Positions 1 through 7,606 are shown, counted from the stretch's first letter. The stretch: 9,793 nt of DNA from JACJYE01 sp964432875 (GCA_964432875.1 CAYSPJ010000160.1:1-9793); one strand, 5' to 3'. The notes: a model not told the origin generated them from the letters alone. A program made the numbers and translations.

Positions 1-2
1 CC

Positions 3-992
3 CTACACCTCCGCCTTAAGCACATACTTCTCCGGTTCTTTTTCAAACGTGGCCTTACAGCCATCGCAGCAAAAGTAGTAATTTTCTCCCTTATAAGCAA
101 TGACGTGTTTGGCGGAACTCTTCGATACTGGGATATTGCATACCGGGTTGATGAAGATATCCGAGTTGGCGGCGGTCGCGGCATCGGCAGTTTGGATTGC
201 ATCAGCCCCTTCACCGCGGATAAAGGCGATGATTTCCGCCAGGATGCTGATAGCGACTTCCTCGGGCAGCTTGGCTTTGATATCTAGCCCGGCCGGGGTA
301 CGCACCCGCTTCAATTGTTCGAAGCTGATGCCGCGCTGGCGCAAGGTGTGAAAAATAGCATTGGCCTTGCGGCGGCTGGCCACGAAGGCCACGTAAGGCG
401 CATCGGAGCGCACGGCCTGCTCGAGCGCTTCTTCGTCGTTTTCGCCTTGGGTGCAGACCACGATGCAGGTGTTGGGGTGCACCACGCCTGCCGGGATTTC
501 CGTTTGGGCGATGATGGCACTAGCCTCGGGGAACATCTCGGCATCGGCTGCTTTCGAGGCTATCGTCACCGTGTAATCCATGGCCCGGCCCAAGCGGGAG
601 AGGGCCATGGCCACGTGCGATTTGCCCATTACCAGTAGTTGGGGCCGAGGTAGCACCGGCTCGATATAGACCTCCACCGCACCGCCGCTATGGCAGGTCA
701 TGTTGTAGTCTTTGACGCTCGGGTTGGGCAGTGAAGCGATCAGCTCGCCGCCGGGGCTGATGCGCACCAGGCGCGGCTTGCCGTCACGGATGGCATCGGT
801 CGCTTCTTTGACCACGATACCGCGGGTACAGCCTCCGCCAATCCAGCCGCTGAGCTTGCCGTCCTTTTCGATGACGGCCTTGTCGCCGGGCTTGCCAGAA
901 GAGGGCACTTGCCGGTTTACGACGAAGGCGATGGCGAATGGCTCTCTGCTTTGGTAGAGATGCCGGGCTTCTTCCAGAAATTGATTAAACAT
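3..992 (-). CDS. coxF: XdhC/CoxF-type molybdenum cofactor maturation protein with C-terminal YHS domain
   Basis: Predicted cytoplasmic maturation factor for the CO dehydrogenase. XdhC-family proteins bind molybdenum cofactor and help give it its sulfido ligand before insertion into the apoenzyme. Three parts are visible in the 329 residues: an XdhC N-terminal domain (about 8-112) with GWIGGGC (Cys55) and TCHSGG (Cys100); an XdhC Rossmann-like domain (about 117-258) with a degenerate glycine motif, GKSHVA, and the family's RTPAGLDI and PEEVAISILAEI blocks; and a YHS domain (about 280-325) with Cys285, Cys308, Cys309 and Cys312, a likely metal site. ATG at 992 is preferred over the upstream TTG at 1010 because it matches the usual family start and shortens the overlap with coxE to 8 bases. 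It is the last operon gene seen, and its stop lies at 3-5. The family assignment is firm; calling it coxF rather than coxI rests on context. Confidence 0.88.
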   Translation of the reverse strand: MFNQFLEEARHLYQSREPFAIAFVVNRQVPSSGKPGDKAVIEKDGKLSGWIGGGCTRGIVVKEATDAIRDGKPRLVRISPGGELIASLPNPSVKDYNMTCHSGGAVEVYIEPVLPRPQLLVMGKSHVAMALSRLGRAMDYTVTIASKAADAEMFPEASAIIAQTEIPAGVVHPNTCIVVCTQGENDEEALEQAVRSDAPYVAFVASRRKANAIFHTLRQRGISFEQLKRVRTPAGLDIKAKLPEEVAISILAEIIAFIRGEGADAIQTADAATAANSDIFINPVCNIPVSKSSAKHVIAYKGENYYFCCDGCKATFEKEPEKYVLKAEV

Positions 993-2121
993 GCCACAAG
1001 TAATTTTCAAGTTCTAACAAACTATTCAGGTTATGGGCCGAGCTAAATACGTCAATAGCGGGCAATGCGGCCTTCATGCCCTTGGCCAGCGGCTCGTAGC
1101 CCTGCATCCCCTTCAGGGGGTTGAGCCAGATAAGCCGCCGGGTGCGGAGTTTGATTTTTTCCAGTTCGCTGGCCAGGAGCTCTGGCTCGCCCGTGTCCAG
1201 CCCATCGCTCAGGATGATGGTGGTGGACTGGCCGTTGAGGGCCTGTCGGGCATATTGTTCATTGAATGCCTGAAGGCAAAGGCCAATCTTGGTGCCGCTC
1301 GACCAATTATGCGCCTGCAGAGACATGATGCCGAGGGTGCGCTGCAAGTCCTGCGCATCCAGCCATTCAGTGATGCGCAACAATTGGGTGCTAAAAATAA
1401 AGGCCTCTACCTTTTCAAAGTGGGCCCGCAATGACCAGATGAAGCGCAGCAGGAAAAAGCTGTATTTATCCATCGAGCCGCTCACGTCCAGCAGGATAAT
1501 GAGGCGCTGCTTTTGGGGCTGCCGCTGCCTGCGGCGCAGCTCGATCGGCTCGCCCCCCCGGCTGATATTGGCGCGGATGGTCTGCCGTAGGTCGATGCGG
1601 CCTTGGCGGCGCGATGCCTTTAGCTTGCGTTTCAGGCGCATGCTCATCTGTTTCCAAAGTTGCATCGCCAGCTCTTCCAGCAGCGCGCTGTCCATTTCCG
1701 CTACTTTTGAGAAATCGGTTTTGCGCAAGCGCTCTATCGCGTTTGCGCCCGAGACGTTCTTGCCTTCTTCCTGCTCCTCGTTTTCCTGCTGCTGTCCCAC
1801 GCCCATCCACACCAGTGAGGCCGGGGATTTCTTCTGGAGGTTGGACTGGTTCTTATACGTCGTGCGGCTTTTGATTTCCGAGCCCCGCTCACCCCAGAAA
1901 CGCTCGAAGAGGCGGTCGAACTTTTCGATCTCCTCGGGGCAGGTGCAGCAAATAGCGCGCAAGGCATAGGCGAAAGCAGGCTTTTGCTCTAGCAGCCCGT
2001 AGGAGGCTGCCAAGAGGGCTTCCTGCGTCTCTCCGACGCCAGCCTTAAGGCCCTCGTGGCGCGCCAGTTGCACGAATCCGACGATGGCTTCGGTGAGGTT
2101 GTGGAAGTCAGAACGATGCAT
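985..2121 (-). CDS. coxE: CoxE, VWA-domain protein of the CO dehydrogenase maturation pair
   Basis: A 378-residue CoxE-type von Willebrand factor A protein. In Oligotropha carboxidovorans, CoxD and CoxE are required to complete the copper-sulfur-molybdenum centre; MoxR ATPases generally work with a VWA partner. The C-terminal VWA domain (about 205-375) has an intact MIDAS metal site: DVSGSM at 212-217 (Asp212, Ser214, Ser216), a threonine in SSGTKIG (Thr277) and an aspartate in SDGLD (Asp306). The N-terminal part (1-200) is helical and highly charged, with a Glu/Gln-rich patch near 110-120 and a basic stretch near 160-200. No signal peptide or membrane segment is seen, so it should be cytoplasmic. 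It lies 45 bases after coxD and overlaps coxF by 8 bases, suggesting translational coupling downstream. The ATG has no clear Shine-Dalgarno sequence. Confidence 0.92.
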   Translation of the reverse strand: MHRSDFHNLTEAIVGFVQLARHEGLKAGVGETQEALLAASYGLLEQKPAFAYALRAICCTCPEEIEKFDRLFERFWGERGSEIKSRTTYKNQSNLQKKSPASLVWMGVGQQQENEEQEEGKNVSGANAIERLRKTDFSKVAEMDSALLEELAMQLWKQMSMRLKRKLKASRRQGRIDLRQTIRANISRGGEPIELRRRQRQPQKQRLIILLDVSGSMDKYSFFLLRFIWSLRAHFEKVEAFIFSTQLLRITEWLDAQDLQRTLGIMSLQAHNWSSGTKIGLCLQAFNEQYARQALNGQSTTIILSDGLDTGEPELLASELEKIKLRTRRLIWLNPLKGMQGYEPLAKGMKAALPAIDVFSSAHNLNSLLELENYLWHV

Positions 2122-2166
2122 GGTGTTGAACGATTTCGAAACTGATTAGTATGGTCATCAAACTGC

Positions 2167-3060
2167 CTACTGCCCACTGCCCACCACCTCCTCCAGGAGC
2201 TTCTCCACCCCTTCGGCTTTGAGTTTTTCAATATCGGATGCCGATTTGAGCAGGCAGCCGAGGCTTTTTTCGATGCCGGCTTTTTCCAGGCTACGGTAGC
2301 CCAGGGCATCCAGGGCGCGGGCCCAGTCGAGGGTCTCGGCGATGCCGGGGGTTTTGTCCAGCTTGCGGCTGCGCAGGTGCTGCACCAGGCGCACCAGGTT
2401 TTGGGCCAGGGCCGGCTCGATGTCGGGCAAGTGGCGCTGTACGATTTGCAGCTCCTTTTCCATGTCGGGGAAGCTGACCCAATGGTAGAGGCAGCGGCGT
2501 TTAAGGGCATCGCTGAGCTCCCGGGTGCGGTTGGAAGTCAGGATGACCATGGGGCGGCTGCTAGCCTTCACCGTGCCCAGTTCCGGGATGCTAATCTGGT
2601 AGGCCGAGAGGAGCTCCAGCAAGAAAGCCTCAAATTCCTCATCAGCCCGGTCAATTTCGTCGATCAGCAAGACCTGGGGCTGTTCACTGGTGATGGATTG
2701 CAGCAAAGGCCTTTTCAGCAAAAACTCCTCACCGAAGATGTGTTGCTCTTTTTCCGCTTCCGAGCGTAAGCTATTTTCCTGTATCTTAATCGAAAGCAGT
2801 TGTTTCTGGTAGTTCCATTCATAGACCGCTGAATGCACATCCAAGCCTTCGTAGCACTGCAGCCGGATCAGGCCGGTGCCCAGGGCAGCAGCCAGTACAT
2901 TGGCCACCTCAGTCTTGCCCACCCCAGGTTGCCCTTCCAGCAGGAGGGGCTTGCCCAGGCGGAGCATGAGAAAGAGGATGGTAGCCAACTCCTCATCCAG
3001 TACATAGCCATGCTGGCTAAAGTGGTCGGTGATGGCTTGCGTATCAAGTAAGTTGGTCAT
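2167..3060 (-). CDS. coxD: CoxD, MoxR-family AAA+ ATPase
   Basis: A 297-residue MoxR-type AAA+ ATPase, close to the usual CoxD length. In O. carboxidovorans, CoxD acts as a chaperone-like ATPase needed for sulfuration of molybdenum and copper insertion in apo-CODH. Visible motifs are Walker A GQPGVGKT (43-50), Walker B LLIDEID (131-137), a sensor-1 TSN (175-177) and a likely arginine finger in ALKRRC (Arg188/Arg189), so it should be an active ATPase. A C-terminal helical lid follows from about residue 200. There is no signal peptide or transmembrane segment. Its ATG begins 2 bases after the coxG stop, which implies translational coupling with coxG. coxE, its expected VWA partner, follows 45 bases downstream. 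The family is certain; the CoxD role comes from synteny with coxE and coxL. Confidence 0.93.
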   Translation of the reverse strand: MTNLLDTQAITDHFSQHGYVLDEELATILFLMLRLGKPLLLEGQPGVGKTEVANVLAAALGTGLIRLQCYEGLDVHSAVYEWNYQKQLLSIKIQENSLRSEAEKEQHIFGEEFLLKRPLLQSITSEQPQVLLIDEIDRADEEFEAFLLELLSAYQISIPELGTVKASSRPMVILTSNRTRELSDALKRRCLYHWVSFPDMEKELQIVQRHLPDIEPALAQNLVRLVQHLRSRKLDKTPGIAETLDWARALDALGYRSLEKAGIEKSLGCLLKSASDIEKLKAEGVEKLLEEVVGSGQ

Positions 3061-3062
3061 CG

Positions 3063-3584
3063 CTATTTTTTGAAGATGCCTTTGACCATTGTGCCCACCA
3101 TTGAGCCGGCTTTGAGCGAATTGTCCACCTCTCCGCCGGCCAGCTTGGCTTTGAAGTTGCCCACGAATTGGTCGAAAACGGAGTTGGATACATCAGTAAT
3201 GAGGCGGGAGCCAAACTGCGCCAACATGCCGGTGATGGTCACTTCCATACTGCAAGTGACTTCTGTACCGCCATCTTTTTCAATCAGCTTGCCGTTCATC
3301 AGCATGTCAGCGCTACCTTTGCCTTTGGAATCCAGGCCTTTGCCCAGCAATTGCATGTGGCGGGCAGCTTCGTCGCGCTCCTGGAAGGTAATCTGGCCGT
3401 TGTAGCTGGCCTTCACCGGGCCAAACTTCAGGGTCACTTCGCCCTTGAAGTTGTCGTCATCGATTTGTTCAGTCAAGCTGGCACCTGGCACACAGGTGAC
3501 GATTTTTGCCGGGTCGCTCAGGTAGCTCCACACTTTGTCGATGGGCTCTTCAACCTGGAAGGTCTTTTCGATATTTGCTTTCAT
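3063..3584 (-). CDS. coxG: CoxG, SRPBCC-fold carbon monoxide dehydrogenase subunit G
   Basis: A 173-residue CoxG-family protein with the SRPBCC (START-like) ligand-binding fold. The opening pattern, with PIDKVWSYLSDP followed by CVPGA (31-35), and the block GTKVTC-like GTEVTCSMEVTITGMLAQFG (106-125) are typical. The last 15 residues, with SMVGTMVKGIFKK, look like a short amphipathic, possibly membrane-binding tail. CoxG has been tied to membrane attachment of CODH in O. carboxidovorans, and as I recall to menaquinone delivery to CODH in mycobacteria; by inference it links the enzyme to the quinone pool here. ATG at 3584 is chosen over a GTG at 3623: it has an AAAAAGGA sequence just upstream (spacing short) and matches the family start. 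It ends 2 bases before coxD. Its position between coxL and coxD differs from the Oligotropha order, where coxG follows coxF. Confidence 0.9.
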   Translation of the reverse strand: MKANIEKTFQVEEPIDKVWSYLSDPAKIVTCVPGASLTEQIDDDNFKGEVTLKFGPVKASYNGQITFQERDEAARHMQLLGKGLDSKGKGSADMLMNGKLIEKDGGTEVTCSMEVTITGMLAQFGSRLITDVSNSVFDQFVGNFKAKLAGGEVDNSLKAGSMVGTMVKGIFKK

Positions 3585-3624
3585 AATCCTTTTTAGTTCA
3601 ATTTGGATGAGTGAATAGGGCACG

Positions 3625-3659
3625 GCCCCGCTGCATCCCTTCCGGGATGCAGCGCGGGC
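3625..3659 (-). other. Strong stem-loop in the coxL-coxG gap
   Basis: CTGCATCCC (3631-3639) and GGGATGCAG (3644-3652) are perfect inverted copies around a four-base TTCC loop. Two more pairs (C3629-G3654, G3630-C3653) extend the stem to 11, and after one bulged base (3655) another four GC pairs follow (3625-3628 with 3656-3659). There is no T-run on either side, so it is not a classical intrinsic terminator. An mRNA processing or stabilising element, or a partial attenuator, fits better. It could also be a dispersed genomic repeat. Confidence 0.75.
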
Positions 3660-3688
3660 AATGCCTAGGGGGAAATCAATGGTATATT

Positions 3689-3760
3689 AGTTTCGAGCTA
3701 CGAGTCTCGAGCCGCTGAGATTGTCCCGGAGGAGGGAGCAAGCCCTCGCATCTCGAAACT
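3689..3760. repeat. Imperfect long inverted repeat just after coxL
   Basis: AGTTTCGAGCTACGAG (3689-3704) and the reverse complement of 3745-3760 agree at 14 of 16 positions, around a 40-base spacer. The spacer holds a smaller hairpin-capable pair, GAGGG (3732-3736) and CCCTC (3743-3747). On the cox mRNA this would fold about 10 bases after the coxL stop, so it may protect the 3' end of the coxMSL message. The repeated TTTCGAG/CTCGAG wording may also mark it as intergenic repeat debris. Confidence 0.6.
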
Positions 3761-3771
3761 CGCATCTCCAT

Positions 3772-6141
3772 TTACTTCGCCACCCCTTTCTCCTTCAAAA
3801 TCTTCCAGACTTTGTAGGGGGTAATCGGTATTTCAAGATGCGTGACGCCGAGGTGCGACAGGGCATCCACGATGGCGTTGGCGATAGCCGGGGGCGCGCC
3901 CACGGTCGGCGATTCGCCTACACCCTTGGCCCCGATGGGGTGGTGGGGAGAAGGCGTCACGGTGTGGCCGGTTTCCCAGTTGGGCGATTCCACTGCCGTC
4001 GGCACCAGATAATCCATGAAAGTGCCGTTGAGGATGTTGCCGTCTTCGTCGTAGATCAGCGATTCGTACATGGCCGGGGCGATGCCCTGGGTCAGGCCGC
4101 CGTGGACCTGCCCCTGCACGATCATCGGGTTGATGATATTGCCGCAATCGTCGATGGCCACAAAGCGGCGCACCTTGATCTCGCCGGTCTCGCTGTCGAT
4201 ATCCACCACGCAGATGTAGGCGCCAGAGGGGAAAGTCAGGTTTGGCGGATCGTAGTAGTGGGTGGCTTCAAAGCCGGCCTCCATGCCTTGCGGATGGTTG
4301 GTGTAGGCGGCAAAGACGATCTCCTGGATGGTCTTGACTTTTTCCGGCGCGCCTTTCACGAAGAACTTGCCCGGCTCCCACTCCAGGTCGTCTTCGCTCA
4401 CTTCGAGCAGATAAGCGGCGATCTTGCGGGCTTTGTCGCGCAGCTTGCGGGCGGCGACGGCGGCGGCAGCGCCCGCGGTGGGCGTACTGCGGCTGGCGTA
4501 AGTGCCTAGTCCATAAGGTGCCGTATCGGTATCCCCTTCCTCAATTTGAATGTGCTCGGCGGGGATGCCCAGCTCTTCGGCGATAATCTGTGCATAAGTC
4601 GTTTCGTGGCCCTGGCCCTGCGATTTGGTGCCGAATCGCGCGATGGCTTTGCCCGTAGGGTGTACCCGGATTTCGGCGCTGTCGAACATCTTGATGCCGA
4701 GGATGTCAAAATCCTTGGAGGGCCCGGCGCCGACGATTTCGGTAAAGGTGGAGAGCCCGATGCCCATCAGCTCGCCGCGCTTGCGCTTCTCGGCTTGCTC
4801 TTTGCGCAGTTCGTCATACCCCACCACATCGAGGGCTTTCTGTAAGCCGGCGTGGTAGTCGCCGCTATCATATTCCCAGCCGGTGGGCGACTTCCAGGGG
4901 AATTGCTCCTTCTTGATGAAGTTTTCCATGCGCAGCTGAGCCGGGTCCTTGCCGATTTCAAGGGCATAGCGGTCGGTGAGGCGCTCGATGGCGTGTACGG
5001 CTTCGGTTACGCGGAAGGAGCAGCGGTAAGCCACGCCTCCGGGCGGTTTGTTGGTATAAACGGCATCCGCTTCCATGAAGGCGGTGTCGTAGTCGTAGGA
5101 GCCGGTACCAATGGAGAACAAGCCAGTGGGGAACTTAGAGGGGTTGGCCGAGGCATCGGTGTAGCCATGGTCAGCCAGGATTTTGAAGCGGGTAGCCAGG
5201 ATTTTGCCGTCTTTAGTGCCCGCCATTTCGGCGGTGATGTGGTAGTCGCGGGCGAAAGAGTCGGCCTGCAGGTTTTCGCTGCGGTCTTCAACCCACTTCA
5301 CGGGCTTGCCTACCAGGAAGGAGACGGCGATGGCGATGACGTAGCCCGGATAAACCGGTACCTTGCCGCCGAAGCCCCCGCCGATGTCGGGCGAAATTAC
5401 CCGGATTTTCTCCTCGGTCAGGCCCACATGGCCGGCTACCAGGGCAATAACGGTGCGGATGGCGTGGGGGGCCTGGGTAGTCATGTACATCGTCAGGTGG
5501 TTATTCACCTTGTCGTAGTCGGCCACGCAGCCACAGGTTTCGATGGAAGCCACGTGGATGCGCGGGATGTGCATCTGCTCTTTGACGACGACTTCAGCAT
5601 CGGCAAAGACTTTTTCCGTCTTAGCTTTATCGCCCACTTCCCAATGCCAGATGTGGTTGTCCTTTTTGTCCGGCTTATCGGTGCGCAGCACTGGCGCGCT
5701 GGGATCGAGGGATTTGAAGGGGTCGATGACCGGCTTCATCGGTTCGTACTCCACCATGACGGCCTCTTTGCCGTCGCGGGCGGCATAGCGGTCGGTAGCG
5801 ATGACGGCAGCTACTTCCTGGGCTTGATACATGACTGTGTCGGTGGGCAGTACCATCTGGGTGTCCGACATGAGGGTCGGCATCCAATGCAAGTTGTATT
5901 TTTCGAGGTCTCTGCCCGTCACTACGGCGATTACGCCGGGCACTTTCAGGGCTTCCTCGATATTGATGCTTTTGATTTTGGCATAGGCATAGGGGCTGCG
6001 CACGATGTCCATGTGGAGCATGCCGGGCAGCTGGATATCATCCACATAATGCCCTTTGCCTTGGATGAAACGGGCGTCTTCCTTTCTTTTGAGGGAGTGG
6101 CCCATCCCGCCGATTTCCTTAGAAGTCTTACACTTTATCAT
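3772..6141 (-). CDS. coxL: Form I aerobic carbon monoxide dehydrogenase large (catalytic) subunit CoxL
   Basis: Catalytic subunit, 789 residues, of the Mo/Cu CO dehydrogenase (CO + H2O to CO2, two protons and two electrons). It holds the molybdopterin cytosine dinucleotide cofactor and should act with CoxM and CoxS as a dimer of heterotrimers. The active-site loop AYRCSFR at 371-377 is the form I signature; Cys374 corresponds to the copper-binding cysteine (Cys388 in O. carboxidovorans). Gln223 in TTQAPH matches Gln240 near Mo, and Glu743 in GVGES matches the catalytic Glu763. Other family blocks are KRKEDARF (18-25), PDIGGGFGGK (251-260), VGAGPSK-like GAGPSK (471-476), SQGQGHETTYAQI (507-519) and SPHHPIGAKGVGES (731-744). 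The sequence follows the Oligotropha protein closely over its full length, so form II is excluded. No signal peptide; cytoplasmic. It starts 24 bases after coxS without a visible Shine-Dalgarno sequence. Confidence 0.97.
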   Translation of the reverse strand: MIKCKTSKEIGGMGHSLKRKEDARFIQGKGHYVDDIQLPGMLHMDIVRSPYAYAKIKSINIEEALKVPGVIAVVTGRDLEKYNLHWMPTLMSDTQMVLPTDTVMYQAQEVAAVIATDRYAARDGKEAVMVEYEPMKPVIDPFKSLDPSAPVLRTDKPDKKDNHIWHWEVGDKAKTEKVFADAEVVVKEQMHIPRIHVASIETCGCVADYDKVNNHLTMYMTTQAPHAIRTVIALVAGHVGLTEEKIRVISPDIGGGFGGKVPVYPGYVIAIAVSFLVGKPVKWVEDRSENLQADSFARDYHITAEMAGTKDGKILATRFKILADHGYTDASANPSKFPTGLFSIGTGSYDYDTAFMEADAVYTNKPPGGVAYRCSFRVTEAVHAIERLTDRYALEIGKDPAQLRMENFIKKEQFPWKSPTGWEYDSGDYHAGLQKALDVVGYDELRKEQAEKRKRGELMGIGLSTFTEIVGAGPSKDFDILGIKMFDSAEIRVHPTGKAIARFGTKSQGQGHETTYAQIIAEELGIPAEHIQIEEGDTDTAPYGLGTYASRSTPTAGAAAAVAARKLRDKARKIAAYLLEVSEDDLEWEPGKFFVKGAPEKVKTIQEIVFAAYTNHPQGMEAGFEATHYYDPPNLTFPSGAYICVVDIDSETGEIKVRRFVAIDDCGNIINPMIVQGQVHGGLTQGIAPAMYESLIYDEDGNILNGTFMDYLVPTAVESPNWETGHTVTPSPHHPIGAKGVGESPTVGAPPAIANAIVDALSHLGVTHLEIPITPYKVWKILKEKGVAK

Positions 6142-6165
6142 AATTCGGTAGGGTGTTTTGAGTAT

Positions 6166-6669
6166 TTACACAAATTCAGGTTCGGTTGAAGGCAGGGCAT
6201 CGCCGCGCAACTTGGCACCGGCGTACTGGATGGCCTTGACGATGTTGTTGTAGCCCGTGCAACGGCAGAGGTTGCCGGAGATACCCCAGCGGATTTCCTC
6301 CTCAGTGGGGTTGGGATTGTCCTGCAGCAGCTCTACCGCGCGCATCATCATGCCCGGGGTGCAGTAGCCACAGTGCAGGCCGTGGTTTTCCTTGAAGCCT
6401 TCCTGGATGGGATGCAGGCCTTCGGTGGTGGCCAGCCCTTCTACCGTAATAATCTCCTTGCCATCAGCTTGAATGGCCAGCATAGTGCAGGATTTGATAG
6501 ACTTTCCGTTGACCAGGATGGTGCAGGCACCGCAGTTGGAGGTATCGCAGCCGATGTGGGTGCCCGTCAACCGCAGATGTTCGCGGATGAGGTGGACCAG
6601 CAACAGGCGCGGCTCGACCGAGGTGGTGTGCTTTTCTCCGTTGATAGTAATGGTTATTTCTTTCTTCAT
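6166..6669 (-). CDS. coxS: CO dehydrogenase small iron-sulfur subunit CoxS
   Basis: A 167-residue subunit carrying two [2Fe-2S] clusters that pass electrons from the Mo centre in CoxL to FAD in CoxM. The N-terminal plant-ferredoxin-type domain (1-78) has the cysteine set Cys41, Cys46, Cys49 and Cys61 (GCDTSNCGAC followed by SC). The C-terminal all-helical domain binds the proximal cluster through CGYCTPG (Cys100, Cys103) and CRCTGY (Cys135, Cys137). All eight ligands are present and the length is normal for the family. There is a short C-terminal extension rich in acidic residues (about 155-167). It lies 33 bases after coxM and 24 before coxL, in the M-S-L order typical of form I clusters. 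Start ATG at 6669 gives a standard CoxS N-terminus; no Shine-Dalgarno sequence is evident. Confidence 0.96.
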   Translation of the reverse strand: MKKEITITINGEKHTTSVEPRLLLVHLIREHLRLTGTHIGCDTSNCGACTILVNGKSIKSCTMLAIQADGKEIITVEGLATTEGLHPIQEGFKENHGLHCGYCTPGMMMRAVELLQDNPNPTEEEIRWGISGNLCRCTGYNNIVKAIQYAGAKLRGDALPSTEPEFV

Positions 6670-6702
6670 GGTTGAGTCGTAATTTTGGATTTGAGTAGGG
6701 CC

Positions 6703-7569
6703 TTACGAAATGCGCTCGATGGCTTTGTGGATCATGCGGCGGGTGAGCACGCCCACCATGGCGCGTTTGTACTCCTCGTCGCCCCGCAGGTCGTCAGAGG
6801 GGTTGCAATCTTCGGAAGCCAGGCGGCCAGCCTCTTCGATGAGTTCAGCGGTCAGCTTTTTGCCCAGCAGCACTTCTTCCGAGCGGGCGGCGCGCATGGG
6901 CACCGGGTTGACGTTGGTCAGGCCGATGCCAGCGTAGTTGCACACGCCAGCAGCATCCAGTCCGATTTGTACCGCTACTCCGGCAGTGGCGTAATCACCC
7001 ACTTTCCGCTCCAGCTTGTGGTAGGCATTACCGGTGCCGGCTGGCGGGATAGGGACGCGGATTTCCGTGAGGATCTCATTGGGTTGGATGGCCGTCATGT
7101 AGAAGCCGTAGAAAAACTCGTCGATAGGCACGGTACGCTGGCCTTCGGCGCTGCTGATGACTACCTCTGCCCGCATGGCGAGCAGTACAGCAGGATGGTC
7201 ATTAGCGGCATCGCCGTGGGCGATGTTGCCGCCGATAGTGCCCATGTTGCGCACCTGCGGATCGGCAATCAGCTTGGAGGCATCGGTAAAGATGGGGTAC
7301 TTGGAGCGGATGAGCTTCGAGTGGTCCAAATCGGCCTCGCGGGTCATGGCGCCAAATTTGAGGTAGCCATCCTCTTCCTTGATATAGGAAAGCCCCGGGA
7401 TGTTATTGATGTCAATCAAAAACTCCGGCGAAGCAAACCTGAGCTTCATCATCGGGATGAGGCTATGGCCCCCTGCCAATATCTTGGCTTCGTCTCCATG
7501 TTGCTCCAGCAGGGCAAAGGCTTCGCTCAGGCTGGCAGGAGCTGCGTAATCAAAAGATGCAGGAATCAT
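6703..7569 (-). CDS. coxM: CO dehydrogenase medium FAD-binding subunit CoxM
   Basis: A 288-residue flavoprotein subunit that takes electrons from the iron-sulfur clusters of CoxS and hands them to the external acceptor, probably a quinone or a quinone-linked partner. It has both FAD motifs of the family, AGGHS (32-36) and TIGGN (111-115), followed by a GDxxND-like segment (119-124) and the conserved KVGDYATA block. Its opening MIPASFDY is nearly the same as MIPGSFDY of O. carboxidovorans CoxM as I recall it, which supports ATG 7569 as the start. Length is normal and the C-terminal CO_deh_flav_C domain is complete. It is the first gene of the operon, about 25 bases downstream of the predicted transcription start, and diverges from the recombinase gene. 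Confidence 0.96.
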   Translation of the reverse strand: MIPASFDYAAPASLSEAFALLEQHGDEAKILAGGHSLIPMMKLRFASPEFLIDINNIPGLSYIKEEDGYLKFGAMTREADLDHSKLIRSKYPIFTDASKLIADPQVRNMGTIGGNIAHGDAANDHPAVLLAMRAEVVISSAEGQRTVPIDEFFYGFYMTAIQPNEILTEIRVPIPPAGTGNAYHKLERKVGDYATAGVAVQIGLDAAGVCNYAGIGLTNVNPVPMRAARSEEVLLGKKLTAELIEEAGRLASEDCNPSDDLRGDEEYKRAMVGVLTRRMIHKAIERIS

Positions 7570-7598
7570 AGTTTAACGGTTTTAATTAGTTCTGTGGC

Positions 7599-7606
7599 CA
7601 AAATTA
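7599..7606 (-). promoter_or_regulatory. Candidate -7 element of the cox operon promoter
   Basis: Read on the minus strand this is TAATTTTG, an exact match to the Bacteroidota -7 pattern TAnnTTTG. It would place the transcription start near 7594 and give coxM a leader of about 25 bases. No TTG is found at the expected -33 distance (about 7626-7630), so the promoter may be weak on its own or need an activator. Confidence 0.5.

Noticed and set aside
993..1010. Earlier TTG start for the XdhC-like gene
   Set aside because: It adds only six residues unlike the family N-terminus and lengthens the overlap with coxE; ATG at 992 is the simpler start.
3585..3623. Earlier GTG start for coxG
   Set aside because: The extra 13 residues do not match the family; the ATG at 3584 has AGGA upstream and gives the usual CoxG opening.
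3721..4509. A 262-codon open frame on the plus strand opposite the 3' part of coxL
   Set aside because: Antisense shadow with His/Gly/Arg-rich composition typical of reading a GC-rich gene backwards.
3772..6141. Xanthine dehydrogenase or form II CO dehydrogenase-like enzyme instead of CODH
   Set aside because: The AYRCSFR loop, M-S-L order and presence of coxD, coxE and coxG fit form I CODH specifically; form II enzymes have AYRGAGR.
4852..6189. A 445-codon open frame on the plus strand opposite coxL
   Set aside because: It is the antisense shadow of the well-conserved coxL and coxS coding strand, has no recognisable domain, and runs against a gene with full-length family similarity.
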